Below, piece after piece: positions 1-6,202 of a stretch of 20,492 nt of DNA. A program made the position numbers and the translations under genes. Numbering within the stretch: position 1 is the first letter of the stretch; every line of letters starts with the position of its first letter. The notes beneath the pieces are model-generated. The model ran no database searches and had not been told where the DNA came from. It saw only the letters and a list, made by a program, of their open reading frames with translations. This stretch comes from an uncultured Bacilli bacterium (GTDB lineage: Bacteria > Bacillota_I > Bacilli_A > RF39 > UBA660): NCBI GenBank assembly GCA_947588865.1, contig CANPYQ010000010.1, positions 1-20,492 on the forward strand. Direction: 5' to 3'.

Positions 1-742
1 CTGTATATCCTTCTGTTGCTCCTGTTTTATCTTTAGCTATAAAGTTTACTTCTATTTCTCCTGGTAATTTTTTATTAGTACTTCCTTTTCCAAATTGACC
101 ATCTGTAGTATCTATTTTATATTCATATCTTGGTATCCATACAAACATGGCTTTTATATCTGAATTAGAATCACTTGTTGATGTAGGTACTGTTACAGTA
201 TCTCCTACATTTTTTTCTACACCATCGTTTAATATTACTGCATTTGCCCATTCTTGATTTGAATAATCATACCATTTTGTTGTTGTATCTGCTATCTCCC
301 AGTGGTCTGTATTATATATTACTGGTGTTAATGCATCATTCATTAAATCAGGTGTATTTGCCCCCCTTTTATCCTTATACAAACATTTACCAAATTCCAA
401 ACTTTCACTTTCAACTTTCCCATTAGTTAGTATAATATTGCCTCCACAAGGTCTTGACCCATTTACTTCTACTGCTAATTCAACTTGATTTTCACCTAAA
501 ATACAATTTAAATTACCACTATCATTTACCTCACATCTAGTTGGATTAAACTCCTCTTTTAAATTTCTTGTAGCTATTGCTTGATCTACTGCTCTTAAAT
601 ATAATTCTTTACTTAATTCTTCACTTTTATCTTTTGTACTATCTATTATATTTAATATTATAGGTGTAGCTATAAGTGCGATTATTGCTAGTATTACTAT
701 TACTGCTAGTAATTCTATAAGTGTAAATCCTTTTGATTTCAT
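1..742 (-). CDS. Prepilin-like surface protein with type IV pilin N-terminus (partial, 3' end missing)
   Basis: The reading frame opens at the ATG at 742-740 and stays open to the window edge, giving 247 residues with no stop, so the C-terminus is missing. AGGAGG at 755-760 sits 12 bases upstream and supports the start. Residues 4-30 form a class III prepilin signal: a short basic leader, KG|FTLIE cleavage site with Glu at +5, and a long hydrophobic helix. A prepilin peptidase would cut after Gly5. The ectodomain has four Cys (70, 80, 99, 120), which could form disulfides outside the cell. It also carries aromatic motifs WYDYSNQEWANAV (157-169) and FVWIPRYEYKI (200-210). I recall similar motifs in uncharacterised surface proteins of gut Firmicutes, but that is memory only. 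The ectodomain is larger than in a simple major pilin, so a minor pilin or adhesin is plausible. No type IVa pilus assembly gene is in the window. The role is inferred; the prepilin signal is clear. Confidence 0.85.
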   Translation of the reverse strand, partial: MKSKGFTLIELLAVIVILAIIALIATPIILNIIDSTKDKSEELSKELYLRAVDQAIATRNLKEEFNPTRCEVNDSGNLNCILGENQVELAVEVNGSRPCGGNIILTNGKVESESLEFGKCLYKDKRGANTPDLMNDALTPVIYNTDHWEIADTTTKWYDYSNQEWANAVILNDGVEKNVGDTVTVPTSTSDSNSDIKAMFVWIPRYEYKIDTTDGQFGKGSTNKKLPGEIEVNFIAKDKTGATEGYT

Positions 743-776
743 TATATATATCTCCCTCCTAGTTTACTCTAATTAC

Positions 777-805
777 ATTGTATCATGCCCCCCCCTAGCT
801 GTCAA
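777..805 (-). promoter_or_regulatory. Sigma-A promoter of the prepilin gene with a G8 tract in its spacer
   Basis: On the minus strand TTGACA (805-800) and TACAAT (782-777) are separated by exactly 17 bases, a near-perfect housekeeping promoter. Eight consecutive G's (788-795 on the plus strand, read as C's) fill the middle of the spacer. Transcription would start around 770, leaving a short leader before AGGAGG at 755-760. Tract slippage would change the 17-base spacing and so promoter strength. Confidence 0.8.
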
Positions 806-809
806 GATT

Positions 810-840
810 AAAAAAAATTAAGGTTAATATTCCTTAATTT
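810..840 (-). terminator. Intrinsic terminator of the 839-1546 gene
   Basis: The minus-strand RNA forms a 9-bp stem, AAATTAAGG (840-832) with CCTTAATTT (823-815), around an 8-base loop, running into a U tract (817-810). The 5' arm overlaps the last two bases of the stop codon. It separates the upstream gene from the prepilin promoter, which starts five bases further on. Confidence 0.7.
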
Positions 841-1546
841 ACAAATTATTTCTAAACTCTTTTAATGCTTGTAAAAATTCTTCTTGTTTTTTTATTTCTT
901 CTGTCAATTCATTATAATCCTTAGTATTCATTATATCTAATATATTATTAGATTTTTTTATTGTAGGATAAACTGTATCATTGTTCATTACTCCATAAAT
1001 TGGAGAAATAAATTTACTTTGTTTAAATTTTTTTGGCTCTTCTTTAACAGAATTAATAGATATATTTTCTATAGTTTCTCTAACCATTTGAGGTGTTACT
1101 TTAGATTCATTTTTATCTATTGTCATTATAGGTTCAACTAAGTTATGATCATTTACAAGACTCTCGACAAAGTTAGTTCCAGTTTCTTCATCATCAACAA
1201 CTTCAATTTTTCCTGATTTAACATTATCTACTAATTCCTTATAGCTTATAATTGCATTTTCCTCTTGTTCTTCCTCAAATTTTTTAACTACATCTTCTGG
1301 TTTAATTTCAATATCTTCTTGCATTTTTTTTATAATATTTTCAAGTTCGTTAGTTATAGGCGAATCATTATCATTTTCTAATTCATTTTCTAATTTTTCA
1401 GCCTCAACGAAATCATTTTTTATTTTTTTTCTTTTATTTTGATTAGAACAAACTATAAATAATATTGTCATTAGAATCAGTAGTACAATTATAATACATA
1501 TATATAAATATACATTTGAAATTATTAAATTCAAGATTTCATTCAT
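839..1546 (-). CDS. Single-pass membrane protein with acidic coiled-coil region, function unknown
   Basis: The protein has 235 residues. I place the start at ATG 1546-1544 because GGAG at 1556-1559 is about 9 bases upstream; a GTG three codons earlier touches that site. One hydrophobic segment (about 13-33) is followed by a basic stretch (NKRKKIK), predicting a short outside N-terminus and a long cytoplasmic tail. Residues 45-130 are very acidic and heptad-like, probably coiled coil. A distinct segment at 174-190 (FKQSKFISPIYGVM) stands out in an otherwise low-complexity tail and looks like a conserved binding motif. Residues 208-235 form another charged helix. I do not recognise the family. 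The gene has its own extended -10 promoter and terminator, so it is probably monocistronic. A scaffold or anchoring role would be a guess. Confidence 0.75.
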   Translation of the reverse strand: MNEILNLIISNVYLYICIIIVLLILMTILFIVCSNQNKRKKIKNDFVEAEKLENELENDNDSPITNELENIIKKMQEDIEIKPEDVVKKFEEEQEENAIISYKELVDNVKSGKIEVVDDEETGTNFVESLVNDHNLVEPIMTIDKNESKVTPQMVRETIENISINSVKEEPKKFKQSKFISPIYGVMNNDTVYPTIKKSNNILDIMNTKDYNELTEEIKKQEEFLQALKEFRNNL

Positions 1547-1587
1547 TGTAATCACTCCGTATTTTGTAGATTTATATCACAACAAAT

Positions 1588-1596
1588 ATTCTACCA
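1588..1596 (-). promoter_or_regulatory. Extended -10 promoter of the 839-1546 gene
   Basis: The minus strand reads TGG-TAGAAT (1596-1588), an extended -10 element about 42 bases before the ATG. No good -35 lies 17 bases upstream, as is common for extended -10 promoters. A 7-bp hairpin (AAAAGTA 1632-1626 with TACTTTT 1619-1613) lies just upstream and could weakly terminate cvpA transcripts, though its tail is not clearly U-rich. Confidence 0.5.
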
Positions 1597-1713
1597 TAAT
1601 TAAAATAATTTTAAAAGTACTTTTATACTTTTTTATTTCTTTTAATTCGATAGAAATTAAATGCGTTTATTTTTAAAGTATTTTTTAACTACTTATTTAC
1701 AAATACTATACAT

Positions 1714-2403
1714 CTAGTTAATGATAACATTTTTAATTTTTCCCTTTTTTATTAATTTTTGTGCATTTTCTTTAGTAATTATTCCTTTATCTATCATAGA
1801 ATTTAAGGCTTTCTGATTAAATTCTTGTACATTATTAGTATGTTCATATTCATCTTTTAATTCTACAATTTCATTAAATACTGACAAGCTAGAATCACAA
1901 ATATCAGTTAATATTGGGGTCTTATCTAAAATAATATTACCAAATTTTGACTTGTTAACTATATCTATATTAAATGTTGGAAGTCTTAATATGTATAATA
2001 TAATAAATATATAAATTATTGATTCAATAAATCCAAATAATGCTCCTAATAATTTTGAAGGTATTCCAAGTATAATTGTTAAAGTTAAAAAATGTTCAAA
2101 TATTTTTGTTATTTTAATTAAAATTCTAAAAATTATTGTTAATAGAAAAAAGATTATAAAAAATGCGATTGTTTCATATAATAAAATATTTAAAACGGTT
2201 ATATCTTTAAAAACTCCACCAAAATTAAAAAACGGTAAATTATTATATAAAAATACACTAATAGGATTTTTTAATAAAAATGATAATATTAATATCATAA
2301 ATATCGCTACTAAGGAAACTAATTGTCTAGTGAATCCCCTTTTGAAACCAATAAATATACCAAAAATTAAAAAAATTATTATTAACACATCTACTACGTT
2401 CAT
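1714..2403 (-). CDS. cvpA: CvpA family integral membrane protein
   Basis: The 229-residue protein matches the CvpA family (colicin V production): four hydrophobic segments in the first 150 residues and the characteristic start MNVVDVLIIIFLIFGIFIGF with a following KRGFTRQL. The basic KRGF loop fits a cytoplasmic turn. The C-terminal 70 residues are polar and probably cytoplasmic. GGTGAT just upstream of ATG 2403-2401 is the ribosome site. Family members are linked to envelope and stress phenotypes in several bacteria, but the molecular function is not settled. The gene is divergent from rnhC; in Bacillus subtilis, as I recall, rnhC is divergent from a zapA-cvpA (yshA-yshB) operon. Here no zapA-sized gene lies between them. 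Family assignment is confident; function is not. Confidence 0.88.
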   Translation of the reverse strand: MNVVDVLIIIFLIFGIFIGFKRGFTRQLVSLVAIFMILILSFLLKNPISVFLYNNLPFFNFGGVFKDITVLNILLYETIAFFIIFFLLTIIFRILIKITKIFEHFLTLTIILGIPSKLLGALFGFIESIIYIFIILYILRLPTFNIDIVNKSKFGNIILDKTPILTDICDSSLSVFNEIVELKDEYEHTNNVQEFNQKALNSMIDKGIITKENAQKLIKKGKIKNVIIN

Positions 2404-2418
2404 ACCATCACCATACTA

Positions 2419-2429
2419 ATTATATTATA
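2419..2429 (-). promoter_or_regulatory. Likely -10 region for cvpA (tandem TATAAT)
   Basis: Two overlapping copies of TATAAT on the minus strand (2429-2424 and 2424-2419) lie about 20 bases upstream of the cvpA ATG. No convincing -35 is visible, so the call rests on the -10 match in AT-rich sequence. Confidence 0.4.
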
Positions 2430-2465
2430 AAATTCGACAAAAAGAAAGTAATTTATTAATTTTTA

Positions 2466-2474
2466 TGATAAAAT
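2466..2474 (+). promoter_or_regulatory. Extended -10 promoter of rnhC
   Basis: TGA-TAAAAT at 2466-2474 is an extended -10 element. Transcription would start near 2481, at or within the ribosome site GGTGAT (2481-2486), so the mRNA would have an extremely short leader. There is no clear -35. Confidence 0.5.
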
Positions 2475-2490
2475 AGTATTGGTGATAGAC

Positions 2491-3444
2491 ATGCAAAAAA
2501 ATAATGTAATTTCATTTAAAGCAAGTGAAAAAACTCAAAAAATGATGAGTGAAGAATTAAATTGGTGCAAAAGAGAAAAGGTGCCACAATACGCCAAATG
2601 GCAGGCAAAAGATGGTGATACCGTTATAACTTTATATGAATCTGGAAAAGTTGTGTTTCAGGGAAAAGATGCTGATCTTTCAAGTGATTTTTGGATTACA
2701 ACAGAAAAAATTAATAGTGGTAAAGTTGATGTAAAAAATAGTTCTAGCAAAACAAAAAATAATCAAAAGAAATTTGAATACATTAATCCGAAAATATACA
2801 ATAGTTCAAGCATAGGATCAGATGAGGTTGGTACTGGAGATTTTTTTGGACCTATTGTCGTAACTGCTACTTTTGTATCAAAAGAAAATATTAAATTTTT
2901 AGAAGAGTTAGGTGTTAAAGATTCCAAAAAAATGACTGACGAACAAATTTTAAATATTGTTCCAAAATTTATAAATAATATTCAATATGAATCAATAATT
3001 CTTAGTAATACAGAATACAATAAATATTATTCAAATGAAATTAATATGAATAAAATAAAAGCAATATTACATAATAAGGTACTATTTAAATTAAGTAATA
3101 GAATAACAAATTATGATTATATAATTGTAGATCAATTTGCTCAAAGTAACACCTATTTTAATTATTTAAAAAATACTACTAATGTTGTAAAAAATATAAC
3201 TTTTTTAACGAAGGGTGAAGATAAACATTTAGCTGTTGCATGCGCATCATTAATTAGTAGATTTATATTTATTAATGAATTTAATAAAATATCTTCGTGC
3301 CTAAAAATACAATTACCTAAGGGTGCCGGAAATATGGTAGATACAGTTGGAAAAACTATAGTAAATAAATATGGATTTGATAAATTAAAAGAAATAGCTA
3401 AATTAAATTTTAAAAATGCAGAAAAAATAAAAGAGATTAATTAA
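2491..3444 (+). CDS. rnhC: Ribonuclease HIII
   Basis: This 317-residue enzyme cleaves the RNA strand of RNA-DNA hybrids, removing R-loops and helping primer removal. The N-terminal part (about 1-80) fits the TBP-like substrate-binding domain that distinguishes HIII from HII. The catalytic domain begins at GSDEVGTGDFFGP (109-121), where Asp111 and Glu112 are expected metal ligands. It continues through VKDSKKMTD (142-150) and the IVDQF strand (Asp214). The ATG at 2491 is chosen over an upstream TTG because GGTGAT (2481-2486), matching the distal anti-Shine-Dalgarno complement, sits 4 bases before it. It is the only plus-strand gene in the window, divergent from cvpA, and ends in a strong terminator overlapping the convergent gene. 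Length is typical for the family. Confidence 0.95.
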   Translation: MQKNNVISFKASEKTQKMMSEELNWCKREKVPQYAKWQAKDGDTVITLYESGKVVFQGKDADLSSDFWITTEKINSGKVDVKNSSSKTKNNQKKFEYINPKIYNSSSIGSDEVGTGDFFGPIVVTATFVSKENIKFLEELGVKDSKKMTDEQILNIVPKFINNIQYESIILSNTEYNKYYSNEINMNKIKAILHNKVLFKLSNRITNYDYIIVDQFAQSNTYFNYLKNTTNVVKNITFLTKGEDKHLAVACASLISRFIFINEFNKISSCLKIQLPKGAGNMVDTVGKTIVNKYGFDKLKEIAKLNFKNAEKIKEIN

Positions 3445-3451
3445 AATCTCT
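3424..3451 (-). terminator. Minus-strand intrinsic terminator after the 3464-3973 gene
   Basis: AGAGATT (3451-3445) pairs with AATCTCT (3438-3432) on the minus strand, followed by a U-rich tail read from 3431-3424. The loop contains the stop codon of rnhC on the opposite strand. Confidence 0.6.
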
Positions 3452-3453
3452 AC

Positions 3454-3482
3454 AACTAATAAATTATTTATTAGTTTTTTTT
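3454..3482 (+). terminator. Intrinsic terminator of rnhC
   Basis: A 10-bp stem, AACTAATAAA (3454-3463) with TTTATTAGTT (3467-3476), has a three-base loop and runs into eight T's (3475-3482). The loop is the stop codon of the convergent minus-strand gene. Confidence 0.8.
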
Positions 3483-3973
3483 ACTAAATATAATAGTTTT
3501 TCAGCATACATCTTATCAATATTTGCTTCAAAGTGGCTTATTAATTCATCTGTTTCTCTTAAGAAAAATTCAATAAGCAATGTATAATATCTATATGCCA
3601 ATTTATATTCGTCGTTAACTTTCTCATCTTTAATTTTTAATTCAAGAAAACACAATACATCATTATCTATAAGATTTTTCATAATATAGTATAATGCTGA
3701 ACAATACTCAAATTTACTATACTCATCTTCATTTAAATGATTGATATTGATAGTATTTAAATCATTTAAGCGTTTATTATATTTAATTGATAAATCGTCA
3801 ACAGGAGTATACAAGCCTTTGTCTATCCTGATAGCATATTTTGACTGTATTATTATTGAATGGTGTAATATCTTTTCATAACCATTCTCACAATGGGATA
3901 ACTTATTAATTTTTTCTTTTACTTGTTCAATTTTTTCATATGGATAATATTCTTCTAAAAATTTAGTTTTCAT
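3464..3973 (-). CDS. Hypothetical protein, soluble, helical; second gene of a two-gene operon
   Basis: The protein has 169 residues. AAGGAG ends at 3980, directly against an in-frame ATG at 3979; the ATG at 3973 has a normal six-base gap and is the likelier start. There is no signal peptide or membrane segment. The sequence is rich in Lys, Glu, Leu and Tyr and looks all-helical, with aromatic clusters such as FEYCSALYYIMKN and YKLAYRYYTLLIEFFLRE. I do not recognise a family and see no catalytic motif. It starts 18 bases after the stop of the 3992-4819 gene, so the pair is co-transcribed and probably works together. Both use similar helical, Asn/Lys-rich composition typical of the genome. Confidence 0.75.
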   Translation of the reverse strand: MKTKFLEEYYPYEKIEQVKEKINKLSHCENGYEKILHHSIIIQSKYAIRIDKGLYTPVDDLSIKYNKRLNDLNTININHLNEDEYSKFEYCSALYYIMKNLIDNDVLCFLELKIKDEKVNDEYKLAYRYYTLLIEFFLRETDELISHFEANIDKMYAEKLLYLVKKTNK

Positions 3974-3991
3974 AAACATCTCCTTATCATA

Positions 3992-4819
3992 TTATATTAA
4001 ATCTTTATTTATTTTTAGTTTTTTTTGAATGTCTTTTTTACCATGATTTATTAAGAATTCATTTATTTCATTTTCATTCATTTTACTATTAGTAGTATAA
4101 TCAAAATAATCTTTCATAATTACATTTAAAAACTGTGAATTATTTTCTATTTCCTTATATATTTCACCTATTGAATTGTTATCAATTTTACTTAAATAAA
4201 TTTTCTGCAATACAGACAAATTAGTTTTATTATTATTTATATTATAAAAATTCCATTTGTAAAAGGTTTTTAAAAATTCTAATATGAAACTTCTATATTT
4301 TTCATAATTTATAATTTTCAATTCCCCAAGCTTATCCGCTAAAAGTCCTAATATTACAATTTCATTATTTTTTATATTTTTGTTCCTATTAATATAATCC
4401 ATATGGTACTTTTTAAAATAATCTAAGTCATAAACGAAACGGTATACTAATGTATCTAAAATATGTAATTTATATATTTCACCTATAGGTACATTCATGC
4501 CCTTTTCTTCTAATTCTTCCATTATATATATTTTTTCTATCACGGATTTGTCATAAAAACTTTTAGCATCAAATAATATTGATTTGAAAAAAATATAATT
4601 TGTACAACACAAATTTAATAAGAAATTTAATGGATAATTAAAAATCAAAAGATTTTCTTCATCTGTAATAAAATTAATTTTATAATAATCACTTAAAAGT
4701 AATTTAATAATTACTTCTTTTTTATTTAAATCTAATGAATTTATACCTTGCACAACATTTAATATATTATTATCCTTAAATATTATATTTCTTATTTTAT
4801 CATTAAAACTTTGAATCAC
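3992..4819 (-). CDS. Hypothetical helical protein, first gene of a two-gene operon
   Basis: The protein has 275 residues and starts at GTG 4819-4817, supported by AGGTGAG about 5 bases upstream. It has no clear signal peptide. It appears mostly helical, with hydrophobic stretches such as YPLNFLLNLCCTNYIFFKSILF (about 62-83) that are more like a buried core than a membrane helix. No known domain or catalytic motif is recognised. It has its own promoter (4840-4868) directly behind the terminator of the preceding operon, so it is an independent transcription unit with the 3464-3973 gene. Function unknown. Confidence 0.75.
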   Translation of the reverse strand: MIQSFNDKIRNIIFKDNNILNVVQGINSLDLNKKEVIIKLLLSDYYKINFITDEENLLIFNYPLNFLLNLCCTNYIFFKSILFDAKSFYDKSVIEKIYIMEELEEKGMNVPIGEIYKLHILDTLVYRFVYDLDYFKKYHMDYINRNKNIKNNEIVILGLLADKLGELKIINYEKYRSFILEFLKTFYKWNFYNINNNKTNLSVLQKIYLSKIDNNSIGEIYKEIENNSQFLNVIMKDYFDYTTNSKMNENEINEFLINHGKKDIQKKLKINKDLI

Positions 4820-4839
4820 AAAAACTCACCTAATGCTAT

Positions 4840-4868
4840 ATTCTATCACTAATTTTAATAAAAGTAAA
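4840..4868 (-). promoter_or_regulatory. Promoter of the two-gene hypothetical operon
   Basis: The minus strand has TTTACT (4868-4863), a 17-base spacer ending in TGA, and TAGAAT (4845-4840), forming an extended -10 promoter. Its -35 lies inside the U tract of the preceding terminator. The transcript would start near 4833, close to the GTG at 4819. Confidence 0.65.
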
Positions 4869-4896
4869 TAAAAAGATAGTTTATTCAACAACTATC
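4861..4896 (-). terminator. Intrinsic terminator ending the tad-murC-glycosidase operon
   Basis: GATAGTT (4896-4890) pairs with AACTATC (4881-4875) around an 8-base loop, followed by a T-rich tail (4874-4861) on the minus strand. The stem overlaps the glycosidase stop codon, and the tail overlaps the -35 of the next promoter. Confidence 0.7.
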
Positions 4897-6170
4897 CATG
4901 CATCTGCTATATATCTTGTTTGATGAATTCCCTCAGAATCTATTGGATCATTTATATTACAAGCATATGTTGAAAAATAATCATGACAATCAGAACCATA
5001 TTTATTTATAGCAACATTTCTTGGCACTACCATAACACTTGAAGTTCCTCCATCCATATTAGCTGCATTGTAAGCTCCATAACGCTGCATTATTTGAACT
5101 AAATCTTCCATTCCAGCACCTGTTGTCCTATATGTGTTACTATCAACTACTAAAAATAAAATTGTTCCATCTTTTCGTTGACCGATGGCGGTTCTAGCAC
5201 CACCACCCCAACCACCATTTCCTGAAACAGTGGAAGCGACACCATTAACAATTAAAAATGGCCCCCAAGATACTGCATCTCTAACACCCATTTCTAATGC
5301 TTGCTCAGCAGTAGTATTTTTTAATAATACCAAAACATTATCATCTGTCATACCAATTAATCCACCAGTTGAAGTAGCTGTTCCATATTCATTATTTGTA
5401 ATAATTTCCTTATTTTTTATTGTAATACCTGTTGGAGACTCTCCTAAATTATTCCCACTATCAACGAAGCCACCGGCATTTATTGCAAGTATTGCATTAT
5501 TTCTTTGAGCCATTCTTGTAACATATTCGCCTAATACTCCTATTTGATTAGTTACCTCTAATTTAACTTTAGAAGGATCATATACAGCTGCCAAGTATGC
5601 TTTAGCACCATTGACCTCAAAATTAATTATTTTATAAGGCTCTCCTTCTTCATGCTCCATTAACTCTTTTTCATATTCATTATATTCTACTTTTCCTTCA
5701 TTTTTTATTAAACTAGTATCCGTTGATTCGCCACTTTCTTCAATATAATTTTTACTTAATATTTCATTTATCTGATCTTCACTATAAAACCATCTAACTA
5801 AATATTGATGATTCATGGTATTCATACCAGTTGTTATATACCAAGTTCTAAACTTATCACTTGGACCATATAATAAAATTATAAACGAAATGCACCCTAA
5901 TATATATATAATCTCAAATATATATATTAATACTTTTAACCATTTTTTCAATCTCCTTTTGTTAGATTTTTTATTTTTATTAAAAATATTACATCCATAA
6001 ATGAGAAAGAAAATCGAAAATAATTCTAATATTCCTATTAATATTAAAAATGGAAACCTTATCAAATAATCAGAATTACAACCTATTATAAATAATACTT
6101 GTAAAACCGGTATTAAAAATATATTAAGTAAAATTAATTTAAATCCAAGTTTTTTCTTTTTTACATCCAT
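4881..6170 (-). CDS. Membrane-anchored phosphodiester glycosidase family protein
   Basis: The protein has 429 residues. ATG at 6170 is preferred over a GTG at 6179, since AGAGGTG (6181-6187) has normal spacing only to the ATG. Three hydrophobic segments (about 11-31, 37-60, 79-101) anchor it. They are followed by an acidic linker and a C-terminal domain (about 180-429) resembling the phosphodiester glycosidase/NAGPA family (PF09992). Supporting motifs are AINAGGF (229-235), SWGPFLIVNG (301-310), GGGARTAIGQRKDG (322-335) and NMDGGTSSVMV (371-381), the last being the family signature. In related enzymes the domain removes sugars in phosphodiester linkage; in bacteria it is associated with exopolysaccharide or wall glycans. 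With three membrane segments the domain is probably extracellular. It follows murC by about 32 bases in the tad operon, suggesting a cell-surface glycan role. Exact substrate unknown. Confidence 0.85.
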   Translation of the reverse strand: MDVKKKKLGFKLILLNIFLIPVLQVLFIIGCNSDYLIRFPFLILIGILELFSIFFLIYGCNIFNKNKKSNKRRLKKWLKVLIYIFEIIYILGCISFIILLYGPSDKFRTWYITTGMNTMNHQYLVRWFYSEDQINEILSKNYIEESGESTDTSLIKNEGKVEYNEYEKELMEHEEGEPYKIINFEVNGAKAYLAAVYDPSKVKLEVTNQIGVLGEYVTRMAQRNNAILAINAGGFVDSGNNLGESPTGITIKNKEIITNNEYGTATSTGGLIGMTDDNVLVLLKNTTAEQALEMGVRDAVSWGPFLIVNGVASTVSGNGGWGGGARTAIGQRKDGTILFLVVDSNTYRTTGAGMEDLVQIMQRYGAYNAANMDGGTSSVMVVPRNVAINKYGSDCHDYFSTYACNINDPIDSEGIHQTRYIADAWIVVE

Positions 6171-6202
6171 TAATATCACACCTCTTGCTACTACAATATT
6201 TC

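Noticed and set aside
244..426. Plus-strand 60-codon frame starting at TTG at the left end
   Set aside because: It is antisense to the prepilin gene, whose frame is open across the whole region and has a good start site.
5185..5508. Plus-strand open frame of 107 codons inside the glycosidase gene
   Set aside because: It is antisense to a gene with clear family motifs, has Pro/Ser-rich nonsense composition and no ribosome site.
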